Shown: positions 9,000 through 18,207, counted from the stretch's first letter. The stretch is 64,000 nucleotides of DNA from Variovorax gracilis (GCF_030317115.1 NZ_JASZYF010000008.1:124001-188000); one strand, 5' to 3'. The notes: a model not told the origin generated them from the letters alone. Numbers and translations are program-made.

Positions 9000-10190
9000 C
9001 TACTTCGCGTAGGCCTTGCGCGAACCGTCCTCGAACACTTCGTCGTCGCGCTCCAGCCTGCCGCTCGCATCCCAGGCGCGCTCGCGGGTGATGCGGCCCT
9101 TGTCGTCGTAGATCGATTCGGCGATCAGCATGCCGGCGTCGCTGAAGCGCTGGTGCGTGCCGATGGCGGTCTGGCGGAAGCGGTCCGTGGCCACGTAGCG
9201 TCCGACGGCGGCCCGCTGGCCGTTGTCGTGGAACTCGGTGATCTCGATCTGGCGGGGATCGCCGCCCACGCCATAGACCGCCTTGCTGAGCGGCTGGCCG
9301 TTCAAATAGAAGCTCTCGTCGCTCACGGGCTCGCCGGCGGGGTTCCAGCGCTGGTCGCGCACGAGCGTTCCTTTCTCGGAGAACTCCTGCTCCCGCTGCT
9401 TGGTCGCGCCACGCTCGCTCAGCAGCGAGACCACTTCGCGCCGCTTGACGCCTTCGGACGAGAAGCGTCGCTCGGTGCGCTGGTTGCCCGTGGTCTCGTC
9501 GAGCGCGGCGGGTTTGCCGTTGTCGTACAGCTCCTCGCTGCGCACCCGCTTGCCGGCCAGGTACGAGAGCCGCGAACGCAGTATTCCCTTGCTGTCGAAC
9601 AACTCGACTTGCGACGGCACCACGCCGAAGCCGCAGAGCCTGGCGTCGTCTGCGGCCGGCGCCAGCACCGGCTTGTCGCCGCATCGCAGCGCCGAGAGCT
9701 GGCCGCGCTCGGTGAACTCGACCGAGGCGCGCTCGCCCACTGCATCGGCGAAATAGGTGACCCGGCGCAACTGGCCTGACGGGTAGTAGCTGCGCACGAG
9801 GCCCGTCTCGTGGCCGTCGTCGTAGGTTGCGTCACGCAGTACCTGGCCGCCGGGCGAGAACTCGCGGGCGCGGCCTTCCATGTTGCCGCGCGCATTCACG
9901 CTGTAGTCCTTCACGAGCTTGCCGTTCTCGTAAAGGCGCACGGGCCCCTGGAACGTGCCGCTCTGGATCTGCTGCTCGCGCACCAGCGCGCGCGTGTCGC
10001 GGTCCCTGCAGCGCATCAGGCCGGTCTTGCCGGCGGTCGTGTTGCCGTTGGCCGGATTGACGGCAATGCCGTTGATCTCGCAGTCCTGCACGGCCTGCGC
10101 ATTTGCGTGGAAGACAACCGGAAACAAGACCGCCAGCCCGGCCATGCGCCAGGACATCGACTTCATGCCAGGGACCGAAGGGGAGTTCAT
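9000..10190 (-). CDS. Exported MORN-like (YwqK-type) repeat protein
   Basis: A 396-residue protein with a signal peptide (MKSMSWRMAGLAVLFPVVFHANAQA; the ATG at 10166 is an alternative start) followed by many repeats of about 20-24 residues of the type YENGKLVKDYS, FSPGGQVLRDATYDDG, YPSGQLRRVTYF, FHDNGQRAAVGRY and FSDAGMLIAESIYDDKG. This is the pattern of MORN/YwqK antitoxin-like repeats, which form an extended beta-sheet scaffold. With the export signal it is more likely an envelope binding protein than an antitoxin. ATG 10190 overlaps the stop of the VOC gene by four bases. Confidence 0.7.
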   Translation of the reverse strand: MNSPSVPGMKSMSWRMAGLAVLFPVVFHANAQAVQDCEINGIAVNPANGNTTAGKTGLMRCRDRDTRALVREQQIQSGTFQGPVRLYENGKLVKDYSVNARGNMEGRAREFSPGGQVLRDATYDDGHETGLVRSYYPSGQLRRVTYFADAVGERASVEFTERGQLSALRCGDKPVLAPAADDARLCGFGVVPSQVELFDSKGILRSRLSYLAGKRVRSEELYDNGKPAALDETTGNQRTERRFSSEGVKRREVVSLLSERGATKQREQEFSEKGTLVRDQRWNPAGEPVSDESFYLNGQPLSKAVYGVGGDPRQIEITEFHDNGQRAAVGRYVATDRFRQTAIGTHQRFSDAGMLIAESIYDDKGRITRERAWDASGRLERDDEVFEDGSRKAYAK

Positions 10191-10597
10191 GCGTTGTAGA
10201 CGGTGTCCAGGGACCGGAATCCCTTCGCCTCGATCGGGTTGCCGAAGGGGTCGCAGAAGAACATGGTCCATTGCTCGCCGGGCTGGCCTTCGAAGCGGAC
10301 CTGGGGCTCGAGCACGAAGTCGATGCCGGCGGCCTCCAGGCGGTCCGCCATCGCCCGCCAAGCCGGCAGTTCCAGGACGATGCCGAAGTGCGGCATCGGC
10401 ACCATTGCGTCGCCTACGCGGCCAGTGCGCGAGGTGGCGAAGGGTTCGCCCAGGTGCAGGGAAATCTGGTGGCCGAAGAAATCGAAATCGACCCAGGTAT
10501 CGGTGCTGCGGCCCTCGGCGCAGCCGAGTACGCCCCCGTAGAAGCGCCGGGCTTCGTCGAGATCGCGGACGTGAAATGCAAGGTGAAAGATAGACAT
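10187..10597 (-). CDS. VOC (glyoxalase/dioxygenase fold) protein
   Basis: A 136-residue single-domain vicinal-oxygen-chelate protein: MSIFHLAFHVRDLDEARRFYGGVLG at the start, HFGIVLE in the middle and FFCDPFGNPIEAKGF at the end. His at residue 6 and Glu near the C-terminus fit metal ligands. VOC enzymes include glyoxalase I, ring-cleavage dioxygenases and resistance proteins; this one cannot be assigned. The ATG at 10597 is chosen because homologous sequence starts there. It is translationally coupled (ATGA) to the MORN-like gene downstream. Confidence 0.75.
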   Translation of the reverse strand: MSIFHLAFHVRDLDEARRFYGGVLGCAEGRSTDTWVDFDFFGHQISLHLGEPFATSRTGRVGDAMVPMPHFGIVLELPAWRAMADRLEAAGIDFVLEPQVRFEGQPGEQWTMFFCDPFGNPIEAKGFRSLDTVYNA

Positions 10598-10671
10598 GTG
10601 ACTTTCTGTGTCGAATTGATCATTTTCCACAAGCCGGGGCGACATGGCGAGCGGGTTGATAATCGCGGTCC

Positions 10672-11028
10672 ATGTCCGCCCTGCGCCGCGCCCACCGACT
10701 CGTCAGCTTCGTGCTGATGTGGTTCGTGCTGTCGCTGGGTGTGGCAGTGGCTTCGCCGGTGGTCCAACCCAAGGCCGTTGAACTGGTCTGCTCTGCCAGC
10801 GGGGCGGTCAAGGTGGTCGTCCAGACCGACGACGGCGCCCAGGAGATGGGCGCCTCCCATCTGGATTGCCCGCTGTGCGTGCTGAGCGGCGCACCGCCGC
10901 CGACGCCTGTGGTTGCCTTGCCTGCGGTTCAGCCGCTGGCGCATGCCGTCCAATCCATCCCCGCCGCGCGCATCGCCGCGGCCACCGCCGCGCCGTTGCC
11001 GGCGCGCGGGCCTCCGCGCTTCCTCTGA
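10672..11028 (+). CDS. DUF2946 protein, copper-operon type
   Basis: A 118-residue protein with an N-terminal membrane segment or signal (residues 10-28) and the conserved metal-site-like motif H63-x-D-C66-P-L-C69, plus Cys40, before a Pro/Ala-rich tail. This is the DUF2946 pattern, typical of small genes in front of TonB-dependent copper receptors. It heads a set in the same direction: receptor 102 bases downstream, then a YcnI-PCuAC protein. A role in periplasmic copper binding or sensing is inferred from the motif and the neighbours. Confidence 0.75.
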   Translation: MSALRRAHRLVSFVLMWFVLSLGVAVASPVVQPKAVELVCSASGAVKVVVQTDDGAQEMGASHLDCPLCVLSGAPPPTPVVALPAVQPLAHAVQSIPAARIAAATAAPLPARGPPRFL

Positions 11029-11130
11029 GCTGCATCCGCTGATCTCGCTGCACGCCCGTCGGGCGCATGCGCGCTGATCGACACCAGCCAATGCACCGGT
11101 GCCCTGAAGGGGCCGAGGAGCGCTTTTCAA

Positions 11131-13467
11131 GTGAACAAGAAGACCCTGCTGTCGCTCGCCATGGGCGCAGCTTTTCCGTGGCTCGCCGGCCCTGTCGCCG
11201 CCCAGGCCCCATCTCCCGAGGCCGCCGCGACGGCGGACGACAGCCCCGAGCGCGTCAAGTCGCTCGGCGTCGTCACCGTCACCGGCGGTCAGCCGACCTC
11301 GCTGCCCACCCAGATCCCGACCACCATCGAGAGCGTGACGCGCGAGGAGATCGAGACGCGCATCAACGCCACTGACAGCGAGGATGCGCTGAAGTACCTG
11401 CCCAGCCTGCTGGTGCGCAAGCGCTACATCGGCGACTACAACCACGCCATCCTGTCCACCCGGGCTTCGGGCACCGGCAACAGTGCGCGCTCGGCGGTGT
11501 ATGCCGACGGCATCCTGTTGTCGAACTACCTGGGCAACGGCATCGCCAACGGCACCAACTACGCCCCTCGCTGGGGGCTGGTGACGCCAGAGGAAATCGA
11601 GCGCGTGGACGTGATGTACGGCCCCTTCTCCGCGGCGTACCCCGGCAACTCCGCCGGGGCGGTGGTGGACTACGTCACCCGCATGCCGACGAAGCTGGAG
11701 GCGCACGTCAAGGCGGGCTATTCGTCGCAGCCCTTCGACCTGTACGACACGCACCAGACCTTCAACAGTTGGCAGACGAGCGCGTCGCTGGGAAGCAGGA
11801 GCGGTGACTGGTCGTGGTGGATCGACGTCTCCCGCACGGACAGCCAGGGCCAGCCGCTGACCTTCACCACCGCGACCCTGGCATCCGGCACGCGGGGCAG
11901 CGCCGGCACATCGGTGACCGGCTTCGTGCCGGGACTGAACACGACCAACATGCCCTGGTACATCCTTGGCACCGGGACGCAGTACCACACGGTACAGGAC
12001 CACGCCAAGCTGAAGCTGGCCTACGACTTCTCGTCCACGGTGCGCGCAACCTACACGCTGGGCTGGTGGCAGAACACCTCCGAAGGACGGCCGGAAACCT
12101 ACCTGAGCAACAGCGCCGGGGCGCCCGTGTATGCCGGGCCGATCAACATCCTGGGCCGCAGCTTCACGTTGGCGCCCACCGCCTTCCCGCTGACCAACGA
12201 CAACCAGACGCAATACATGCACGGCCTGTCGGTCAAGAGCAACACCAAGGGCGAGTGGGACTGGGAAGTGGCGGCGAGCCTGTACGACTACGCGACCGAC
12301 CAGCAGCGCCAGCCGACCGTTGCCTTGCCCCTGGCCGCCGTCGGCGGCGCCGGGACGCTGCAGGACCAAGGCGGCACCACGGGGTGGAACACACTGGCGG
12401 CCAGGGGCACCTGGCGGCCGCAGGGCATCGGCGGCGCGCACATCGTCGACTTCGGCGTCGGCCGCGACGCCTACGAGCTGGGCATCCTGAAGACGAATGT
12501 CCTGGGCAACTGGCTCAACGGCCCGCCGACTACCCTGGTGAGCAACGTCGGCGGCAACAGCGAAACCCTGAGCGCCTGGGTGCAGGACGCGTGGTCCTTC
12601 GCACCCCTGTGGAAGGCGGTGCTCGGTCTGCGCTACGAGGATTGGAAGGCCGACAACGGCTTCACCCAGATCGCGACCAGCGCCATCGCCTACGCTCCGC
12701 GCAGCCAGTCCGACGTGTCGCCCAAGGCGGCACTGGCCTACCAGCTCACCGAAGACACGGTGCTCAAGGGCTCGGTGGGGCGCGCCGTGCGCTTTCCGAC
12801 CGTGGGCGAGTTGTACGGCGCCACGACGGGTGGGGCGCTGTCGTTCATCAACGACCCGTTCCTGAAGCCGGAGAAGTCATGGACCAGCGAACTATCGGCC
12901 GAGAAGGACCTGGGCAACGGCCTGGCCCGCGCCACGGTGTTCCACGAGACCACGGACGACGCGATCTTCAGCCAGCTCATTCCCGGATCAACCACGGTGT
13001 CGCGCGTGCAGAACATCGCCAAGGTCCGGACGACCGGCTTCGAGCTGGCGTACACCGGGCAGGACGTGGTCATGCGCGGACTCGACCTGGGCGGCAGCCT
13101 GACTTTCGCGGACTCCAAGACCGTGGCGAACCCAGGCAACCCGGCCAGCGTGGGCAAGTGGCAGCCGCGCGTGCCGCGCTGGCGTTCCACCGTGTTCGCC
13201 ACGTACAAGCCCGACGATCGCTGGGCCTTCACGGTGGCTGCACGCTACAGCGGCAAGCAGTATTCGACCCTCGACAACAGCGACGTCAACGGCTACGCCT
13301 ACACGGGGGTGAGCCCCTATTTCACCGTCGACTTGCGCGTGCGCTACCAGATCGCCCGGCAGTGGTCGGCCGCCTTCGGCATCGACAACGCCAACAACTA
13401 CCAGTACTGGAACTTCCATCCGTATCCGCAGCGCACCTACACCGCTGAACTCCGCTTCGACCTCTGA
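11131..13467 (+). CDS. TonB-dependent outer-membrane receptor, probably for copper
   Basis: A 778-residue receptor with a signal peptide (MNKKTLLSLAMGAAFPWLA), a TonB-box-like VKSLGVVTVTGG, a plug domain (IPTTIESVTREEIE, EEIERVDVMYGPFSAAYPGNSAGAVVDYVTRMP) and a long beta-barrel ending in ELRFDL with the C-terminal aromatic-x-x pattern of outer-membrane proteins. The start is GTG 11131. Flanking DUF2946 and YcnI-PCuAC genes point to copper, as in NosA/OprC-type receptors; the sequence alone does not show the metal. It carries out TonB-driven uptake across the outer membrane. Confidence 0.8.
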   Translation: MNKKTLLSLAMGAAFPWLAGPVAAQAPSPEAAATADDSPERVKSLGVVTVTGGQPTSLPTQIPTTIESVTREEIETRINATDSEDALKYLPSLLVRKRYIGDYNHAILSTRASGTGNSARSAVYADGILLSNYLGNGIANGTNYAPRWGLVTPEEIERVDVMYGPFSAAYPGNSAGAVVDYVTRMPTKLEAHVKAGYSSQPFDLYDTHQTFNSWQTSASLGSRSGDWSWWIDVSRTDSQGQPLTFTTATLASGTRGSAGTSVTGFVPGLNTTNMPWYILGTGTQYHTVQDHAKLKLAYDFSSTVRATYTLGWWQNTSEGRPETYLSNSAGAPVYAGPINILGRSFTLAPTAFPLTNDNQTQYMHGLSVKSNTKGEWDWEVAASLYDYATDQQRQPTVALPLAAVGGAGTLQDQGGTTGWNTLAARGTWRPQGIGGAHIVDFGVGRDAYELGILKTNVLGNWLNGPPTTLVSNVGGNSETLSAWVQDAWSFAPLWKAVLGLRYEDWKADNGFTQIATSAIAYAPRSQSDVSPKAALAYQLTEDTVLKGSVGRAVRFPTVGELYGATTGGALSFINDPFLKPEKSWTSELSAEKDLGNGLARATVFHETTDDAIFSQLIPGSTTVSRVQNIAKVRTTGFELAYTGQDVVMRGLDLGGSLTFADSKTVANPGNPASVGKWQPRVPRWRSTVFATYKPDDRWAFTVAARYSGKQYSTLDNSDVNGYAYTGVSPYFTVDLRVRYQIARQWSAAFGIDNANNYQYWNFHPYPQRTYTAELRFDL

Positions 13468-13492
13468 CTCCACTTCTCACAAAGGAATCGCC

Positions 13493-14392
13493 ATGAACAC
13501 CCCATTCCCCCTCCGGCACGTTGCCGCCTGCATCCTCATGGCCGGCGCCGGGAGCGCCTTTGCGCATGTGACCCTGCCGCCCGGCGGGGCGAGCGCCGGC
13601 AGCGAGTACGAAGCCGCATTCCGCGTCGGCCACGCGTGCAAGGATGCCAAGAGCACCACCGGCATCACCGTGCGCCTGCCCAAGGGCTTCGCCTTCAGCG
13701 ACGCGCAGGCCCGCAAGGGTTGGACGCTCGACGTGCAGAAGCCGGCGGGCGACAGCGCCGGCGAAGTCCGCTGGACGGCCGAATCCGCGCAGACTGCGCT
13801 TCCGGGCAGCGAGCGCGCCGAGTTCGTGGTGCGCGGCAAGCTGCCGGCGACCCCGGGCGTGCTGTGGTTCAAGGTGCTGCAGACCTGCGACACCGGGAGC
13901 GCCGACTGGGCTCAGATCCCCGCCGGCGGCAACTCGACCGAAGGCCTCGAAAGCCCCGCGGCGCGCCTCGACGTGCTGGCGCCCGGCGTGGCGGCGGTCG
14001 ACGTGCGCGATGCATGGATCCGCGCGTCGGTGCCGGGCCAGAGCGGCACGGGTGCCTTCATGAAGCTCAATGCGCCGTCGGGCACGCGGCTGGTCGGCGC
14101 CACGACGCCGGCGGCCGGCGTGGCCGAAGTGCACGAGATGAAGATGGAGGGCGACACCATGCGCATGCGTGCCGCCGGGGCCATCGAGTTGCCGGCGCGG
14201 CAAACCGTCGAACTCAAGCCGGGCGGCTATCACCTGATGCTGATGGACCTGAAGAAGGCGCTCGCGAACGGCAGCACCGTCCCGCTCACGCTCCAGTTCG
14301 AGGACGCCAAGGGCCAGAAGAGCACCAAGGAACTCGACGTCCCGGTCCTCGCGGGGAGCGCCGCGCCCGCCGGCGGCGAACACAAGCACTGA
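13493..14392 (+). CDS. Fused YcnI (DUF1775) - PCuAC copper chaperone
   Basis: A 299-residue exported protein with two copper domains. The signal peptide ends at SAFA-HVTLPP, leaving His25 as mature residue 1, the expected Cu ligand of DUF1775/YcnI (about residues 25-160). Residues 170-285 form a PCuAC domain whose ligands match H-x10-M-x21-H-x-M exactly: His214, Met225, His247 and Met249. The C-terminus GGEHKH adds two more histidines. PCuAC proteins deliver Cu(I) to cytochrome oxidase. The two domains are usually separate neighbouring genes; here they are one polypeptide. It lies 25 bases after the TonB receptor, with an AAAGGA ribosome site. Confidence 0.85.
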   Translation: MNTPFPLRHVAACILMAGAGSAFAHVTLPPGGASAGSEYEAAFRVGHACKDAKSTTGITVRLPKGFAFSDAQARKGWTLDVQKPAGDSAGEVRWTAESAQTALPGSERAEFVVRGKLPATPGVLWFKVLQTCDTGSADWAQIPAGGNSTEGLESPAARLDVLAPGVAAVDVRDAWIRASVPGQSGTGAFMKLNAPSGTRLVGATTPAAGVAEVHEMKMEGDTMRMRAAGAIELPARQTVELKPGGYHLMLMDLKKALANGSTVPLTLQFEDAKGQKSTKELDVPVLAGSAAPAGGEHKH

Positions 14393-14468
14393 CGCGCCCA
14401 AACCGAGCCCAAATCCATCCGCTTGGAGTAAGCTGCCCGGACAAGAACCACACCACCGGAGACCGCCC

Positions 14469-15257
14469 ATGAGCGACGCTAGCAAGCCTTTCGCCTTCAG
14501 CCAGTTCGTCCCGGGCTTCGACTTTCTCCGGAACCTGGCGAGCGGCAGCGCGTCAGCCGGCGCGAGCGCGGTGCCCGGCATGCCCAGCCTGTCGAGCTGG
14601 GTCGCGCCGACGCTCAGCGTCGAGGAAGTCGACAAGCGCATCCAGGAACTCAAGACGGTGCAGTACTGGCTCGAACAGAATGGCCATGCGCTCAAGGCGA
14701 CCATCCAGGCGCTCGAGGTGCAGAAGATGACGCTCTCGACCTTGCGCGGCATGAACGTGCGCATGGAAGACCTGGCCAGCGTCTTCACGCGGCCGCCGAG
14801 CGCTCCGGCGCCCGTGTCCGCGCCTTCATTCCGTGCCGCGCCGCCGGAGCCTGAACCGGAGCCGGAAGTCGAGGAGGAAGAGGAAGAACAGGAAGAAGAG
14901 GAAGAAGTCGAGGAGGCGCCGACCGCCAAGGCCAAGCCGTCGAAGGCGTCCGCGGGCGCGGGCGCGGCGGCGGATGGCACGGGCGTCATCGACCCGATGC
15001 AGTGGTGGGGTGCACTCACGCAGCAGTTCCAGCAGATCGCCAGTTCGGCCATGCAGGACGCCTCCCAGCTGAAGGTGCCGGCCATGGCTCAACCACTGGC
15101 CGACGCGGTCGGCAAGGCAATGACGGCGGCGCCGGCCCCGGCCAAGTCGACGGCACGCAAGCCGGCCACCGCTGCCGCCACGAAGACGGCAAAGAAGAAG
15201 ACACCTGCCGCCGGCAAATCATCGGCCCCTGCACGCAAGCGCGCGCGCGGGCGCTGA
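14469..15257 (+). CDS. phaM: PhaM-type polyhydroxyalkanoate granule regulator
   Basis: A 262-residue protein whose N-terminal half (FVPGFDFLRNLASG, SWVAPTLSVEEVDKRIQELK, WLEQNGHALKATIQALEVQKMTLSTL) matches PhaM of Ralstonia eutropha, which activates PHA synthase and ties PHB granules to the nucleoid. The C-terminal tail is rich in Lys/Ala/Pro and histone-like, fitting DNA binding. Between them (about residues 126-152) lies an unusually long Glu-rich tract with runs of five or six Glu. It is 76 bases behind the copper operon and 35 before the FIST gene. Confidence 0.75.
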   Translation: MSDASKPFAFSQFVPGFDFLRNLASGSASAGASAVPGMPSLSSWVAPTLSVEEVDKRIQELKTVQYWLEQNGHALKATIQALEVQKMTLSTLRGMNVRMEDLASVFTRPPSAPAPVSAPSFRAAPPEPEPEPEVEEEEEEQEEEEEVEEAPTAKAKPSKASAGAGAAADGTGVIDPMQWWGALTQQFQQIASSAMQDASQLKVPAMAQPLADAVGKAMTAAPAPAKSTARKPATAAATKTAKKKTPAAGKSSAPARKRARGR

Positions 15258-15292
15258 CCACCCGCAACGAACCCAGACAGAAAGCCGCGCGC

Positions 15293-16561
15293 ATGAAGCT
15301 GTTTCCCTCCGGTCACGCCACCCATCCGCAATGGCGCATGGCGGCCGGGCTCGTGCTCGCCCAACTTCGGGCGCAGATGGCGCTGCCCGACTACGCCCGC
15401 TCACCCTCCCTGGGTCTGCTCTACATCACCGATCACTACGCGGCCGACGCGCAGGAAATCCTCGACCACCTCGGCGCCGAGCTGCCCGAGATCACCGACT
15501 GGTCCGGCACCGTCGGCGTGGGCGTGGCCGCCAACAACGCCGAGTATTTCGACGAGCCGGCGCTCAGCGTGATGCTGTGCGAGATGGCGAGCGACCAGTA
15601 CCGCGTGTTCTCGGGCGTGGCGCCGCTCGCCAGCTCGGAGATGAGCGGCTTTGCGGCGCACACGGCGCTCGTGCACGCCGATCCGCGGACGCCCGAGCTG
15701 AGCGAACTGATCGCCGAGATGGCCGATCGCACCGACACCGGCTACCTCTTCGGCGGGCTCTCTTCGGGGCGCGCCGGTTCGCTGCAGTTCGCCATCGGCG
15801 GCAACGGCAACATCCGGGGCCACGGCGCCGTGGGCGGGGTGTTCTCGGGCGGCTTGTCGGGCGTGGTGTTCGGCGAAGGCGTGCGCCTGGTGTCGCGCGT
15901 CACGCAAGGCTGCCAGCCGGTATCGATCGAACGCGAGATCACCGAGGCCGACGGCAACCTGTTGCTCAAGCTCGATGGGGAACCGGCGCTGGATGTGCTG
16001 CTCGACGACCTGCAGGTGTCGCTCGATGCGCCGGAGCAGGCGGTCGACGCGGTGCGTGCCACGCTCGTCGGACTGTCCGAGGCAGGCAGCGACGGCTTCC
16101 GGCGCACGCGTGATCTCGGTGCCGACGTGCGGGTGCGCCACATCATCGGTCTCGACCCGACGCGTCGCGGCGTGGCGATCGCGGACAACGCCGAAGCCGG
16201 CATGCGCATGAGTTTCTGCCGGCGCAACGCGCAGGCAGCGCGTTCCGACCTGATGCGGGTGTGCGCCGAGATCCGCGAGGAGCTGGAACCGGAAGAGCAG
16301 ACGCTCGCTACCGCACGCGCGGTGGCCGCTGGCGAGGCGGAGGCCGCGCCGCATCCGGCCCGCCGCATCGCGGGTGCCGTCTACGTGAGCTGCTCCGGCC
16401 GCGGTGGTCCGCACTTCGGGGCGCCGGGCGCGGAGCTGCAGATCGTGCGCCATGCGCTGGGCGACGTGCCGCTGGTCGGCTTCTTCGCGGCCGGCGAGAT
16501 CGCGCGGAACCACCTGTACGGCTACACAGGCGTCCTGACGGTCTTCACCGGCAACGACTGA
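15293..16561 (+). CDS. FIST-domain sensory protein
   Basis: A 422-residue soluble protein. The N-terminal half (about residues 30-240; GLLYITDHYAADAQEILDHL, WSGTVGVGVAANNAEYFDEPAL, GAVGGVFSGGLSGVVFGEG) and the C-terminal half (AGAVYVSCSGRGGPHFGAPGAELQ, PLVGFFAAGEIARNHLYGYTGVLTVF) match the FIST_N and FIST_C domains, thought to bind small ligands such as amino acids in signalling proteins. No kinase, cyclase or HTH output domain is attached. ATG 15293 is the first sensible start after phaM. It is convergent with the dehydrogenase gene, 20 bases away. Confidence 0.75.
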   Translation: MKLFPSGHATHPQWRMAAGLVLAQLRAQMALPDYARSPSLGLLYITDHYAADAQEILDHLGAELPEITDWSGTVGVGVAANNAEYFDEPALSVMLCEMASDQYRVFSGVAPLASSEMSGFAAHTALVHADPRTPELSELIAEMADRTDTGYLFGGLSSGRAGSLQFAIGGNGNIRGHGAVGGVFSGGLSGVVFGEGVRLVSRVTQGCQPVSIEREITEADGNLLLKLDGEPALDVLLDDLQVSLDAPEQAVDAVRATLVGLSEAGSDGFRRTRDLGADVRVRHIIGLDPTRRGVAIADNAEAGMRMSFCRRNAQAARSDLMRVCAEIREELEPEEQTLATARAVAAGEAEAAPHPARRIAGAVYVSCSGRGGPHFGAPGAELQIVRHALGDVPLVGFFAAGEIARNHLYGYTGVLTVFTGND

Positions 16562-16581
16562 GCCGGCGGCGCCTCACGCTC

Positions 16582-17883
16582 TCACGCGGGCTGGAGCGTC
16601 GGTGAAGCATTTGCGTGCAAGCCGGTGAACGCAAAGTCCACTTCCGGCGCGAGCCCGCTCACTATGCGGGCAATCGACTTCCCCGATCCGCACGCGTGCG
16701 TCCAGCCCAGCGTGCCGTGGCCGGTGTTGAGGAACAGGTTCGGGAGCTTCGTCCCGCCGATCAGCGGCACGTTGCTCGGCGTCGCGGGACGAAGGCCGGT
16801 CCAGAACTGGGCCTGCTCGGTATCGCCGGCGCCGGGGAACAGTTCTTCGACGCGACGCACGATCGCCTCGCAGCGCACACGGTTCAGGTCGCGGTCGTAG
16901 CCGTTGAGTTCGGCCGTGCCGGCGATGCGGAGCCGGTCGCCGGAAGCGGATGTGTAGCGCGAGAACACCAGCTTGTACTCGTCGTCGGTCAGCGAGACCT
17001 GATGCGCCTTGGAGGCGTCCTTCACGGGCAGGGTCACCGAGTAGCCCTTGGCCGGGTAGATCGGCAGGCGGATACCCAGCGGCGCGGCATACAGCGGGCT
17101 CAGCGACCCCATCGCCAGCACGAAGGCATCGCCGCGGATGGGCTGGAAGCGGCCTTCGTTGTCGGTGGCCTCGACGTGGTCGATGCGGCCGCCGGCTTCG
17201 CGCAGCGCGGTCACCGTGTGGCTCATGAGGAACTTCACGCCGGCGGCCGTCGCGAGCGCCACGAGTTCGCGCGCGAAGCGGTTGGCATCGCCGGACTCGT
17301 CCTCGGCCGTGTAGGTGGCGCCGGCCAGTTGGGGGCGGATGTGTGCCAGCGCGGGCTCGATCTTCACCGCCTCGTCGGCCGAGATCACCTGGCGATCGCA
17401 GCCCAGAGCACGCATCTGCTCGGCGGGCGCGAGGGCGGCGTCGAACTCCTTCTGCGTCGTATAGAAGTGCAGGATGCCCTGCGTGCGCTGGTCGTAGCCG
17501 ATGCCGGTGTCGCGGCGCAACTGCTGCAGCGTGTCGCGGCTGTAGGTGCCGAGCCGCACGATCTGCTCGATGTTGTGGCGGGTTCGCGCTGGCGTGCATT
17601 CGCGCAGGAACTGCAGCCCCCAGAGCCATTGGCGCATGTCGGCGCGAATGCGGAAGAGCAGGGGAGCATCTTCCTTGCCAAGCCATTGCAGCACCTTCAG
17701 CGGTGCGCCCGGATTGGCCCAGGGCTCGGCGTGGCTCACCGAGATCTGCCCGCCGTTGGCAAAGCTGGTCTCGGCGGCCGGCGTGGCCTGCCGGTCGATG
17801 ACGGTCACTTCGTGGCCGAGTTGCTGGAGGTAGTAAGCCGAGGTCACGCCGAGCAGGCCGGCGCCAAGAACGATCACGCGCAT
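16582..17883 (-). CDS. dadA: D-amino acid dehydrogenase-like FAD enzyme under a glycine riboswitch
   Basis: A 433-residue DadA-family flavoenzyme: MRVIVLGAGLLGVTSAYYLQQLGHEV binding ADP, the conserved ETSFANGGQIS segment next to the flavin, and a C-terminal TGLRPATPSNVPLIGGTKL...NTGHGTLGWT. Such enzymes oxidise D-amino acids to 2-oxoacids plus ammonia and pass electrons to the respiratory chain at the inner membrane. A tandem glycine riboswitch precedes it, so glycine is a likely substrate or signal. A second, altered copy lies just upstream on the same strand. ATG 17883 follows the riboswitch by about 90 bases. Confidence 0.85.
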   Translation of the reverse strand: MRVIVLGAGLLGVTSAYYLQQLGHEVTVIDRQATPAAETSFANGGQISVSHAEPWANPGAPLKVLQWLGKEDAPLLFRIRADMRQWLWGLQFLRECTPARTRHNIEQIVRLGTYSRDTLQQLRRDTGIGYDQRTQGILHFYTTQKEFDAALAPAEQMRALGCDRQVISADEAVKIEPALAHIRPQLAGATYTAEDESGDANRFARELVALATAAGVKFLMSHTVTALREAGGRIDHVEATDNEGRFQPIRGDAFVLAMGSLSPLYAAPLGIRLPIYPAKGYSVTLPVKDASKAHQVSLTDDEYKLVFSRYTSASGDRLRIAGTAELNGYDRDLNRVRCEAIVRRVEELFPGAGDTEQAQFWTGLRPATPSNVPLIGGTKLPNLFLNTGHGTLGWTHACGSGKSIARIVSGLAPEVDFAFTGLHANASPTLQPA

Positions 17884-17974
17884 ATCAAGACCCTTGAAGG
17901 TTGCAGCGCTTGAACGGAATGGGAACGGAAGCTGAAAAAAGAAAAAGCAACCGGACCGGTCGTCCAAGTTGCCG

Positions 17975-18175
17975 CTCCCCCTGTCCTCGGTACCTGAGAG
18001 ATTCACCCATTGCGCCCGCAACGGGTTTGCTCCTTCGGTGCATCACATGGTGTGATGGCTCTCCAGACGGCTTTGACAGTTGGTGCAGTACAGGCCCGTC
18101 TTGCGAGCCGACCTGAGCGTTTATGGGAGTTTGCGCCTTCGGTGGAGCCGCTTGCGCGGCCCGCTCTCCTGCAGT
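17975..18175 (-). promoter_or_regulatory. Tandem glycine riboswitch 1, upstream of dadA
   Basis: Read on the minus strand this leader holds two glycine aptamers. Aptamer 1: GGAGAGC (18163-18169), CCGAAGGCGCAAACTC (18127-18142), CTCAGGT (18111-18117). Aptamer 2: GGAGAG (18059-18064), CACCGAAGGAGCAAAC (18025-18040), CTCTCAGGTACCGAGGACAG (17981-18000). Both cores are intact and joined by a short linker, the classic cooperative arrangement. A TACAAT -10 element lies at 18182-18187, directly behind the stop of the upstream gene. Glycine binding usually turns such genes on. It accounts for most of the 324-base gap 17884-18207. Confidence 0.93.
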
Positions 18176-18207
18176 GCCGCGATTGTAAGGGGCAGCCGCC
18201 CTTTGCG

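Noticed and set aside
9000..10190. YwqK-type antitoxin of a toxin-antitoxin pair
   Set aside because: The protein has an export signal and no toxin gene is adjacent; the VOC gene upstream is not a toxin.
11029..11130. Cobalamin riboswitch or Fur box before the TonB receptor
   Set aside because: No B12 box or 19-base Fur-like palindrome was seen in the 102-base gap; neighbours point to copper.
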